A stretch of DNA of 18,988 nt, from the NCBI GenBank assembly GCA_024277285.1, contig JAJRVM010000264.1:1-18988 (forward strand), given 5' to 3'. The stretch is from Planctomycetota bacterium (GTDB taxonomy: Bacteria; Planctomycetota; Planctomycetia; Pirellulales; Pirellulaceae). The notes beneath the pieces were generated by a model. It was not told the origin of the DNA, made no database searches, and saw only the letters and a list, made by a program, of their open reading frames with translations. The translations under genes were made by a program, and so were the position numbers. Position 1 is the first letter of the stretch; every line of letters starts with the position of its first letter. This document shows positions 1-7,013 of this stretch, piece after piece.

Positions 1-174
1 ATGTAGCCGTGGGCGTAAGCCCATGGATAACGTGTGCGTGCGCCCATGAATTGCAGCCGCGAATGCGGCGTCCGCATGTAGCCGTGGGCGTAAGCCCATG
101 GATAACGTGGGCGTGCGCCCATGGATAACGTGGGCGTAAGCCCATGGATGGATAGCGTAAGCCCATGGACAACG
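1..174. repeat. Hairpin repeat cluster at the 3' flank of the TolC gene
   Basis: Two copies of a unit (from 1 and from 76, a 75-bp period) share at least 34 bases. Partial copies follow at 121-149 and about 150-174. Each full unit has an 8-bp hairpin CCGTGGGC-gtaa-GCCCATGG (7-26 and 82-101, with one G-T pair). A second hairpin GCCGC-gaat-GCGGC lies at 56-69. The segment 56-82 matches 25 of 27 bases of the tandem repeat at the right end of the window (18913-18939). The cluster touches the TolC stop codon at 175-177. No coding role is seen; short open frames here are repeat artefacts. Confidence 0.85.
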
Positions 175-1770
175 TTACAGCGCAGCGACGGTGCGATGGA
201 GCTTGAGTTCGGCGAGCGCGCCGTCGTATTGCGAGTTGTAATAGTTGCGGTAGGTCTGCATCCGGAGTGTTTCGGCGGCGAGCACTTCGGTGTTGGTGGC
301 CATCCCGCTGGAATAGCGCTGGCGGGTCACGCGCAAATTCTCTTCGGCACGATTGATGGCCTGACGCGTTACCGCCAGACGCTGGCGAGTCTCTTCGACG
401 CTCAGCCAAGCGCGGCGCACTTCCAATTGGATTTGTGCTTGCACGTCGGCACGCAGGTGGGCGTAAACCTGGGCCTGGCGTGATTCTTCTTCGGCGACGT
501 TCTTGACTCGCCCGCCATCGTACAGGTTCCACCAAACGCCAATACCGGCCGACGTGATTCCGTTGGGCGATTCGTAGCGGTTTTCGCGGAACGTGTAGGC
601 GCCCAGGAAATGGACTTGGGCACGGTTTTGGGCCAAGGCACTTTCGGCGCGATGGGAATGCGTTTCGATACGGGCGTCGAGTTCCGCGAGTTCCTGGCGG
701 TGCGTCAGCGCTGCGGCGGTCAGTTGTTGGACATCGTAGGGGCGGGTGCCGACGTTCAGCTGGGCCAGGTTGACGATTGCGGTCAGCGGGCGCCCCAAAC
801 GTCGGTTGTACGAAGCGCGTGCCGCGTCCAATTCGCTGCGTGCTCGGATCACTCGGTGTTGAGCGTCGGCCAACGCGACCTGAGCGCCCAGCAGGTCATT
901 CAACGGTGCACGTTCTTGTTGGTGGAACGCTGCGACGTCGCGGGCGTGTGAGGCGAGGCTGCGCTGGTGGCATTGTGCCAGGGAATACTCTTGCTCGGCG
1001 CGAAGCACCGCGACAAAGTCTTCGGCCACACGCATTTTCAGGTCGAGCTGGTAACGCGACAATTCGTGTTCGCGGACCTGTTTGCTTGATGCGGCGGCGG
1101 CGATTTGGCTGGTCACCTGCCCGCCCGTGTAGATCGGCACGTCAACGCTTCCTGCTAACGCGAGTTCCTCCGACTGCAGGTATGGTGCGCTGAAGCTGAT
1201 CGGCAACAGCGGCGAGCTGATCTGATAGGCTCTTTCGTTGTTACGTACCGTGTACTGTCCGGAGATGCCGGCGGTTGGGTACCGGCCGGCTGCGGCGGCC
1301 GCCAACGTGCTGTCGGCGGCACTGACGCGCAGTTGGCCGGCCATGCGTTGCTGGTCGATAGACAATGCGACTTGCCAAGCGGCTTGCAGTGTCTCCGGCA
1401 ATGCCTGCTCGCCGAGCGGTGCTTGAGAAAGAGCGGTGGGTGCCTGCACACGGCGTGGGAGCGTCGTCACGGATCCATTTGGGTGCGGAGCGTGCGTGTC
1501 GACCGGGGGAGGGAGTTGCCCGTTGTTTGGTCGTGTCTCGTTGCGGCTTGAACCTGGCGCTCGGGGCGGTGTGACGGATGGGAACGTTCGGCTGTTCGGA
1601 GTTGCCACGTCCTTTGTGGCGTTGTCCAGCGGTGGGAGTCGCGTCATGGGGAACGCCGTGCGCCGCAAGGATTGGGCAGCCGCGAACGAGGACGTGGCGC
1701 AAACGAGGACCACCAGTGCGATGCACCGAGCCATTCTTACTGCTGTCGGTATCCTTACCGCGTCTGTCAT
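175..1770 (-). CDS. TolC-family outer-membrane efflux protein
   Basis: A 531-residue protein of the outer membrane efflux (OEP) family. These proteins trimerise into a beta-barrel plus periplasmic alpha-helical tunnel that exports small molecules or proteins with an inner-membrane pump. A signal peptide is visible at residues 13-32 (MARCIALVVLVCATSSFAAA). A Pro/Thr-rich linker spans about 45-115, and two OEP repeats lie near 125-320 and 335-525. Each repeat has the family's short strand motif (VPIYTGGQV at 210-218 and WWNLYDGGRV in the second). Length is slightly above the usual 420-500 because of the linker. The start at 1770 has GGGGA five bases upstream; Met13 (1734) is the alternative that gives a cleaner signal peptide. 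No pump or adaptor gene lies beside it, so its partner and substrate are unknown. The stop codon abuts the hairpin repeats. Confidence 0.9.
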   Translation of the reverse strand: MTDAVRIPTAVRMARCIALVVLVCATSSFAAAQSLRRTAFPMTRLPPLDNATKDVATPNSRTFPSVTPPRAPGSSRNETRPNNGQLPPPVDTHAPHPNGSVTTLPRRVQAPTALSQAPLGEQALPETLQAAWQVALSIDQQRMAGQLRVSAADSTLAAAAAGRYPTAGISGQYTVRNNERAYQISSPLLPISFSAPYLQSEELALAGSVDVPIYTGGQVTSQIAAAASSKQVREHELSRYQLDLKMRVAEDFVAVLRAEQEYSLAQCHQRSLASHARDVAAFHQQERAPLNDLLGAQVALADAQHRVIRARSELDAARASYNRRLGRPLTAIVNLAQLNVGTRPYDVQQLTAAALTHRQELAELDARIETHSHRAESALAQNRAQVHFLGAYTFRENRYESPNGITSAGIGVWWNLYDGGRVKNVAEEESRQAQVYAHLRADVQAQIQLEVRRAWLSVEETRQRLAVTRQAINRAEENLRVTRQRYSSGMATNTEVLAAETLRMQTYRNYYNSQYDGALAELKLHRTVAAL

Positions 1771-2722
1771 GGAATCCCCGAGGTTGGCTGTTCACAAACC
1801 AACGGTTCCAGCGCAACGTGCGCGGACCATCAACGAGTTGCCGCGCCATCATTATGAACTTCGACAGGTTGGCCGGCGGCGTACAGACGATGGCGGGAAT
1901 GTTCGATTGCAGCGGTGGGCCCGGATCCGCCGATCATGGTGCCGGTGACGCCCGCGAAGGCAGTGCCGATGCCCAAAGACCCTGCTTGGGAATGACGAAG
2001 CACGAAATACCCAATGACCGAAGGGATGACGAAGCACGAAGGACCTCGTGACGAAGGTAACCGTCTAGGAGTTTCGAGGTTGCGAACCGCTAATGAACAC
2101 GAATGGGCGCTAATGAGTTGTCGTCTCGTTAGGGAAGACCTACTGGTTGTTCCGTTCTTGAGGCAAAGAAAATGACGGGCAAGAAGAGTGCAATTTCTCG
2201 GGCCTGAGCGGAAACTGGTACGACTCCTGGCCGTTCCTGACAGAGTATCGCGGTGAAGGTGAAGTGGGTGAAATGGAGGGACGGTGCGGGTGGTGTTGGG
2301 CAGGGTTTCGAGTGCGAATTTCACGAGGATGATGATAACGCATTTGGCGCATGGTCGTGGTGTGTGTTGAATTCGGGTTGACGCGCTGGGGGAGATGTAA
2401 ATACATTCGGCTCCGTCACGAATTTGTGCTTGTAAATGTAATGTCATAATTTCGTGGTGGAACTCTGTCACAAAACCGACTCTTCATATGGCGTTGTCCT
2501 CTGTGGGATGGTCGCATTGGATGGTCGTATTGTGCGGCACGAGCTTCCAATCGACAAAACCGATTTGATGGTGTTTTGTGACGTATACTTGATAGGGAGT
2601 GGCATGAATCACATCAGCGTGTCGTTCCTACGTCACCATTCTACATTCGGTCAGAACAGTCGAACGGCATCATGCCGGTGCGCCACGAGTTGCGTCGTTG
2701 ACGCGAGCGATAGGTTGATTCC
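1771..2722. other. Gene-poor divergent spacer between TolC and the small hypothetical gene
   Basis: No convincing gene is seen in these 952 bases. It contains the 34-bp GACGAAGCACG-type repeat (1991-2040). It also holds a short stretch near 2087-2117 containing CTAATGAACACGAATGGGC, a word I associate with interspersed repeats in environmental genomes (from memory, unchecked). A 13-bp near-tandem duplication lies at 2506-2531. Open frames in this stretch, such as a 90-residue one from GTG 2454, have no recognisable domain or credible start. The promoters of TolC (minus) and of the small gene (plus) must lie here, but I cannot place them. Confidence 0.6.
1991..2040. repeat. GACGAAGCACGAAATACCC-type interspersed repeat, copy 1
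   Basis: One full 34-bp unit (1991-2024) plus the first half of a second (2025-2040). The full unit is identical to 2929-2962. The core reads GACGAAGCACGAAATACCC followed by AATGACC. Read backwards it gives the recurrent pseudo-peptide SFVIGYFVIRHS, which I associate with spurious ORFs in planctomycete genomes. Nothing suggests it is translated. Confidence 0.85.
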
Positions 2723-2989
2723 ATGACGCACGAATTCTCGAAACGCTTGCTCGACCGAGCTGATACTTTCGAATTGCGTCAGAAAGCGGTTCGCGCGGCG
2801 ATCGGGCTGGGTATGCCCTTGGATGAGATCGAAGCGTATTTGGATTGGATCGACCAGCAGCAGAAACCGATTCCGCCAGCCCATCTGAACAGCATGACGA
2901 ACGGCCGGAAAATGACGAACGGCCAAGGAATGACGAAGCACGAAATACCCAATGACCGAAGGAATGACGAAGCACGAAATACCCAATGA
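2723..2989 (+). CDS. Small hypothetical protein with repeat-derived C-terminus
   Basis: An 88-residue frame starting at ATG 2723. Residues 1 to about 57 look like a genuine small helical protein: charged and amphipathic, with RQKAVRAAIGLGMPLDEI followed by EAYLDWIDQQQKP. From about residue 58 the frame enters tandem copies of the interspersed repeat (2894-2994) and reads MTNGRKMTNGQGMTKHEIPN and on to a repeat-encoded TGA. The original stop was therefore probably lost or overwritten. I recognise no domain or function. The ribosome-binding site is weak. Its 3' end converges with the phosphatase-fold gene ending at 3376. It could be spurious, but the composition of the first 57 residues argues otherwise. 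Confidence 0.5.
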   Translation: MTHEFSKRLLDRADTFELRQKAVRAAIGLGMPLDEIEAYLDWIDQQQKPIPPAHLNSMTNGRKMTNGQGMTKHEIPNDRRNDEARNTQ

Positions 2990-2994
2990 CGAAG
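2894..2994. repeat. GACGAAGCACG-type repeat array, copy 2
   Basis: Two 18-bp units built on ATGACGAACGGCC (2894-2911 and 2912-2929) run into a full 34-bp unit (2929-2962) and a second, 3'-shortened unit (2963-2994). The full unit is identical to 1991-2024. The array covers the last 30 or so codons of the small hypothetical gene and its stop codon. Confidence 0.85.
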
Positions 2995-3043
2995 TAGCTG
3001 TTGTCACCGTTCACGCGCTTCGATTTTTGTTATGGTCCGCGAC

Positions 3044-3288
3044 GTGCCGAAGGCACAGCCCTATACGAGCCCAGGGTGCAGCCAATGTGAGGTCTGCGAG
3101 CATTGGCGTAACCCTGGGTCGCCTTCCCACGCAACCCAAAAGCCCCCTACGGGGGCGGTCCTAACTGTTTTGGGGCCACCCCTGCGGGGTTTGGCGGTGA
3201 TGTTTTTCATGACCCCAGGGTTGCGCGGCGATCGCTGCGCTCACGCCCGCTCCACCCATGGGCTGGTATAGGAACGTCCCTTCGGGAC
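3044..3288. repeat. Hairpin-packed element bounded by imperfect inverted arms
   Basis: About 245 bp between two convergent genes. The arms 3044-3078 and 3253-3288 are imperfect inverted copies; both contain CCTATAC, AGCCCA and a terminal hairpin. The left tip is GTGCC-gaa-GGCAC and the right tip, read on the minus strand, is GTCCC-gaa-GGGAC. The interior holds a series of stems: CCCAGGGT (3070-3077) with ACCCTGGG (3111-3118) enclosing GCCAATG with CATTGGC; CCCAAAA (3135-3141) with TTTTGGG (3168-3174) enclosing GCCCCC-tac-GGGGGC; GCCACCCC with GGGG..TGGC (3175-3195); and an imperfect stem with a T5 loop (3196-3214). It has no coding capacity. It may be a small non-autonomous mobile element or a structured 3' element. 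Confidence 0.75.
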
Positions 3289-3375
3289 TGGAACAAAAAA
3301 CCGATATGAAACGACGCTTACGAGAGGCTTAAGTGACCTGCTAACGAACGGCCGTATTTCGGGCTTCGTGCTTTT

Positions 3376-4617
3376 CTATCTGCGTAGTTGGATCTGTGCG
3401 CGCAGTGTGCGGTGGTTGGTGCCGATTGGCGAGCCTACATGGCAGGAAAGGGGTTTCCAGTCATCGCCCAGTAGTATGTGATCGGTCCGCAGTCCGTAGC
3501 TGACACGGTATGTCGACGCAGTTTGCGTGAATCCCCAGCCGAGCCCGACGTGTGAGAAGGCGTTCTCATACTTGTTCCAGTGCCGTTGGTACGGAGTGGC
3601 TTCGACCGGCATATTAAACCCGCCCACGATGACGTCGACTTGGGGCAGTTGGGCGATCCAATTTGTCACGGTTTGTGACTCACGGTCTTGTTGCTCGATC
3701 ACTGCGCGCAGGGCGTCGTTCCCGGACGTGTCGCCAGCTTGCAGTTGTTCGAAGTAATCGTGCAATGGGCGTTTGAGTGAACTGAACCGCACGTTGCACA
3801 CTCCCAGTGAACCTGTGGGAGTATCGACCAACGCGTACACGGCGATGACGCGAGGAGCATCGCCGCGATCATCGACTGCGCGAACATCTGTCGTTTGATC
3901 AGCGCTGGCACAGAAGCTGGTTTCCCGAAGGGAATAGCGTGAGGCGATGACGAGTTGTCCTTGCATGAATCGGTGCATCTGTTTCGGAATGGCGATCAGC
4001 ATACCGCTTCCCGCCTGCTGCAATGCGAGGACATCTGGGGCATCGGTCGCCAGCAGTGCGCGCACGCGCGCCCACTGTTGATTTTGGTTTTGAACGTTGC
4101 AGGTGGCCAAAGAGACGAATTGAGTTGTTTCGCGGTCGGCAGTGCCGCCTTGCCAGGGCCAGGGAACGCACAGCCCGGTCGCGGCGAAGGCAACGATCAA
4201 GCTGGCTGCGGTCAGCGGCAGCAGGAGACGAGCGCGGAGGACGACGGCAAGGGGGACCAAAGCCACAATTGGCAGCAAGGTTAGCCAGCGAGGTCCGAAC
4301 AGCAGGAGCGTAAAGAGCCACCAGCGCTCGTCACCAACGTGAAGCAACAGCCACAGGGAGATCGCGATCGCCAAGTAGGCCCAAACGGTGGTTTGGACGG
4401 TGAGGACAAAGGCTTTTTCGGCTGTTCTTCGCCAGCTGAAGGCATCGGGGCGGTCCTGGAATCGGGCACGTAACGTCGTATTGCTATCGCTGGAGTCCGA
4501 ATCTGTGCGGGCTGCGTTTTCGTCTGCCTTTTGGCGCGCTTTATCGAGTCGAGTTCGATGCAGCGCATGGACTTTGGCAAAGAGTTCGAGTTCGCTAAAT
4601 TCGTCACGGTTATTCAT
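3376..4617 (-). CDS. Membrane-anchored endonuclease/exonuclease/phosphatase-fold protein, degenerate active site
   Basis: A 413-residue protein. It has a hydrophilic N-terminus (1-67), three predicted membrane helices (about 68-93, 101-126, 128-150) and a C-terminal EEP fold (about 165-410), probably outside the membrane. The family hydrolyses phosphodiester or phosphomonoester bonds with a divalent metal bound by Asn/Glu/Asp and a catalytic Asp/His pair. Asn174 (ATCNV) and His402 (TNHRTL) are kept. However, the usual LQE reads LQQ (Gln201) and the usual GDFN reads GGFN (Gly333), so two key acids are missing. The neighbouring paralogue (4879-6030) keeps both. It shares LCVPWPW, FNMPVE and YGLR(S/T)DH with that paralogue, which implies tandem duplication. 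It may be a non-catalytic binding protein or a decaying copy. The start has no clear Shine-Dalgarno site. Confidence 0.85.
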   Translation of the reverse strand: MNNRDEFSELELFAKVHALHRTRLDKARQKADENAARTDSDSSDSNTTLRARFQDRPDAFSWRRTAEKAFVLTVQTTVWAYLAIAISLWLLLHVGDERWWLFTLLLFGPRWLTLLPIVALVPLAVVLRARLLLPLTAASLIVAFAATGLCVPWPWQGGTADRETTQFVSLATCNVQNQNQQWARVRALLATDAPDVLALQQAGSGMLIAIPKQMHRFMQGQLVIASRYSLRETSFCASADQTTDVRAVDDRGDAPRVIAVYALVDTPTGSLGVCNVRFSSLKRPLHDYFEQLQAGDTSGNDALRAVIEQQDRESQTVTNWIAQLPQVDVIVGGFNMPVEATPYQRHWNKYENAFSHVGLGWGFTQTASTYRVSYGLRTDHILLGDDWKPLSCHVGSPIGTNHRTLRAQIQLRR

Positions 4618-4740
4618 GAGCTTGAAGGAGGTGAACCGCTAAGGCGCCCGGCAGTTGAGGGTATACCAGGAAGCAGAAGGCCCCGGTCTGCTCGCCGTTT
4701 GGCGATTTATTCAAAACCGTGGTAGTGACATGACGAAGAA

Positions 4741-4818
4741 GAGGGCAAAAGAACATGAAGGGCAGGAAGAGCGCGGGCAGCGAATATTTTCTCTTGCCAG
4801 CCATTTTCTCTTTCCCTC
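4741..4818. repeat. Imperfect inverted repeat between the two phosphatase-fold genes
   Basis: The left arm, about 4741-4771, contains GGGCAAAAGAACATGAAGGG. The right arm, about 4788-4818, is its approximate reverse complement, reading GAGGGAAAGAGAAAATGGCT and on from the other strand. They form a roughly 30-bp mismatched stem with a short loop. It lies just past the 3' end of the upstream paralogue on the minus strand. It could act as a processing or termination structure or be a repeat remnant. Apparent frames across it are not credible genes. Confidence 0.5.
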
Positions 4819-4878
4819 CCGAAGGAACCGCCAAAGAACGCCCGACGGCAGGTAGATTCCTAACTGTCGATCGCCTTA

Positions 4879-6030
4879 TCAACGGTTGGAAGCTGGTTCA
4901 ACTCGCACCAGGATCGGCAGATGGTTTGACCCGTTGTCGGGCCCGACCTGGCAGCTCCTGGGTGCCCATGGAGCGTTGACCAGCACATGGTCGCTTCGCA
5001 AGCCATAGGTAATCTTGCTGATCTTGCGCCATTCGGTCCACCCGAAGCCCGATCCGACCGTCGAGAACGCGTTGATATAGTGTTTCCACCAGCGTCGGTA
5101 TATTCGACTCTCGACAGGCATGTTGAAATCGCCGGCCACGATATCGACATGGGGCAAATCCTGAATCCAATTCGCCAGAATTTGGGACTCGCGATTCCTC
5201 CAGAAATTGAGGCGCTGCAATTGATCTGCGTGTGTCGATCCGTTGGGTGAATCCTGTTCGAACAGGTCACTGAGTCCATTTCTTGGTGACGTAAGCAGCA
5301 CATTGCAGATGGCGAACGGGGCTTCTGGGCGTTCAATGTCTGCGTAAAACGCGACGACCCGTTGTTGCGTCGAGGGCAGTGGTTCGCGTTGCCACGTTCT
5401 TTGGTTGTTGATCGGAAAGGGGGAGGCGATCACGAGTGATCCCTTACGCACCACTTGCCAATCGCTGGGAAAGAATGCCTCGACGTTCGGCCCCGATTCC
5501 TGCAACGTGACGACGTCAACTTTCTGTTGGTCGATCAATTCACTGATGCGTGCCCAATCGACGGTTTCTTCCCGGACGTTGCAGGTTAGCAGTGTAACGA
5601 CGTTTTCTGATTGTGCGGCGGTGGCATTCCAGGGCCAAGGTACACAAAGCCCCATGATCCCGAAAATGAAAACCACGCTGCTCAGGGCCAGGGGGAACAG
5701 CATGCGTGCGCGCAGGACGGCGGCCAGTGGGACCAGTACGGCCAGTGGCAGGAGGCCAGGCCATTTCGGTCCCAACATCACCGTGGTTCCCAGCCACCAG
5801 CGGTCGGCTTCAAACCTCAGAAGGCTGAAGGCCAGCATTACGAGGACCAAGTAACTCCACGTACCGCGCGTCGTGAAAAGGCGCAAGATCTGTTCCAGCC
5901 GGCCTCGGACGGTCGCGTCGTCGAGCGAACGCTGTTCGGCCAGTCGAACCACCGCAACGCTTGCATCTGTCGTTGCCGAAGGTTCAAGCGCCGATCTCGG
6001 GTCGCCAGTGATTGCGTGGCGTCTTTGCAT
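4879..6030 (-). CDS. Membrane-anchored endonuclease/exonuclease/phosphatase-fold protein, intact motifs
   Basis: A 383-residue paralogue of the gene at 3376-4617. It has a hydrophilic N-terminus (1-55), three predicted membrane helices (about 57-72, 82-107, 110-130) ending in LCVPWPW, and an EEP domain (about 143-380). Expected catalytic motifs are present: TCNVRE (Asn150), VVTLQES (Glu178), VAGDFNMP (Asp301, Asn303) and GSNHLPI (His370). The last has Asn where many family members have Asp. An active metal-dependent phosphoesterase is therefore likely, but the substrate (nucleic acid, lipid or sugar phosphate) cannot be read from sequence. The topology would place the enzyme domain on the outer face of the inner membrane if the N-terminus is cytoplasmic. 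It is transcribed divergently from the exosortase locus and leads into its paralogue after a 261-bp gap. Confidence 0.88.
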   Translation of the reverse strand: MQRRHAITGDPRSALEPSATTDASVAVVRLAEQRSLDDATVRGRLEQILRLFTTRGTWSYLVLVMLAFSLLRFEADRWWLGTTVMLGPKWPGLLPLAVLVPLAAVLRARMLFPLALSSVVFIFGIMGLCVPWPWNATAAQSENVVTLLTCNVREETVDWARISELIDQQKVDVVTLQESGPNVEAFFPSDWQVVRKGSLVIASPFPINNQRTWQREPLPSTQQRVVAFYADIERPEAPFAICNVLLTSPRNGLSDLFEQDSPNGSTHADQLQRLNFWRNRESQILANWIQDLPHVDIVAGDFNMPVESRIYRRWWKHYINAFSTVGSGFGWTEWRKISKITYGLRSDHVLVNAPWAPRSCQVGPDNGSNHLPILVRVEPASNR

Positions 6031-6238
6031 GGAACTTCTTTGACGACCTCGCGGAAGTCAACACATAGAGGCGAAATCCAACGGTATGCCCGAGGTAGAA
6101 AAAACGGCTACCATCCAGCATACTTCGTTCGTCAGTTTGATGAAACAGAATGTTGTCGTTATTGTCGATGCTTTCGGTTCGGGCATCCACTGTTTAGGGT
6201 CTTGCCGATATTTGGCCTTGAAGGAACTTGAGTGCTTG

Positions 6239-6476
6239 GCCCGGCAGGGGCGGATCGCTCGCTGATGGCTGTATCGCCCCTCCGGGGCTTTTTGTGGGGT
6301 TGGGGTTACCAGGCTCCGGGGCCTGACGACCCCGGCAAGGGCTGTGTTGGCCCTCCGGGCCAGGAGTTACTCGGCGGTTGGGCGCGCCCAGGGCTCAGCC
6401 GAATTCGGCCCGGCAGGGTTACCAGGCTCCGGGGCCTGACGACCCCGGCAAGGGCTGTGTTGGCCCTCCGGGCCAG
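6239..6476. repeat. GC-rich hairpin repeat with a perfect 61-bp direct repeat
   Basis: A 61-bp segment occurs twice without a difference, at 6303-6363 and 6416-6476 (113 bp apart). Each copy is preceded, at a different distance, by GGCCCGGCAGGG (6239-6250 and 6407-6418). Each copy carries hairpins: CAGGC..GCCTG, and TGGCCC-tcc-GGGCCA near its end. At 6276-6293, GCCCC-tcc-GGGGC followed by TTTTT resembles an intrinsic terminator on the plus strand. No plus-strand gene ends just upstream, so it is more likely part of the repeat, possibly shielding the locus from upstream transcription. Confidence 0.85.
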
Positions 6477-6640
6477 TGCAATCACGAGGGATTCCGAAGG
6501 TGGTTCCGCTCGCGTTTCTCGAATTCTCGATATTTGTTGATAGGATGCTTGCGTTCTTTCGGGCTCTGAAATAGGATGGAGCTCACTTGGCCTTTTGGCT
6601 AGTTGAATGGCATTAGCAAGTGGGGAGAAAGCCAGACTTT

Positions 6641-6672
6641 GGGGCACTGTTTCAGAGGGGCACTGTTTCAGA
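6641..6672. repeat. 16-bp tandem duplication
   Basis: GGGGCACTGTTTCAGA occurs twice head to tail (6641-6656 and 6657-6672) in the spacer upstream of the exosortase gene. This looks like a recent slippage or duplication event. No function is apparent. Confidence 0.8.
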
Positions 6673-7013
6673 TTTGAATTGGTTGGCCGGTGCGGTTGGG
6701 AAGTAGAACGTCCCGTGTGGCCATTGCCTCGAAACGCTGTAAAGATCGTCTTGGAAATTGAGTGGCGGGTGTCACGTCGCTTCTGGAGGCGATGATTTAG
6801 CGACCTTCCACCAATTGCGCGACCGCACGACCACTAGTTTAGCTGCCTTGTCATACCTCGTTGGTTTTATTGCCATTTTCCATCCGTACGTGCCCAGTTG
6901 ACAGTTCTTCAAGAGGGTTACTTCGCGGGGTGGAGCAGCAGGACCGCTGTTTCACGGGCCCCACGGGGACGGAGTCCGCGCCGATTGACCGGCAACTACG
7001 ATCTCCACTTAAT

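Larger units (their letters stand above)
6031..7013. other. Repeat-rich divergent spacer upstream of the exosortase locus
   Basis: No credible gene is seen in 983 bases. It holds the GC-rich hairpin/direct-repeat block at 6239-6476 and a 16-bp tandem duplication at 6641-6672. Towards the exosortase start there is unremarkable sequence that must contain the promoter of the plus-strand locus. TTGACA occurs at 6898-6903 but has no partner -10 at normal spacing. The exosortase frame stays open upstream to a TTG at 6861. That stretch (6861-7013) reads like untranslated leader rather than protein. Confidence 0.6.

Noticed and set aside
1..174. CRISPR array at either window end
   Set aside because: The units are near-identical throughout with no variable spacers, the period is 75 or 66 bp with internal hairpins, and no cas genes are present.
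2584..2589. TATACT as a -10 box for the small hypothetical gene
   Set aside because: The nearest -35-like hexamer (TTGATG, 2565-2570) is only 13 bases away, too close; nothing better at 16-18 bases.
2454..2726. A 90-residue plus-strand frame overlapping the small gene start by four bases
   Set aside because: GTG start without a ribosome-binding site, no domain, ordinary low-complexity intergenic composition, and it spans a 13-bp tandem duplication; overlap with the next start is probably chance.
3294..3300. A-run next to the GTCCC-ttcg-GGGAC hairpin as a terminator for the minus-strand EEP gene
   Set aside because: On the minus strand the T-run comes before the hairpin, not after it, so it does not fit an intrinsic terminator.
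6232..6540. Collagen-like Gly/Pro-rich frame across the GC-rich repeats
   Set aside because: It is translation of the hairpin repeat, with frames open on both strands because of GC bias; no start signal or homologous domain.
6861..7013. Upstream TTG start adding 51 residues to the exosortase
   Set aside because: The added residues are not membrane-like or conserved-looking, whereas ATG 7014 begins a typical basic N-terminus.
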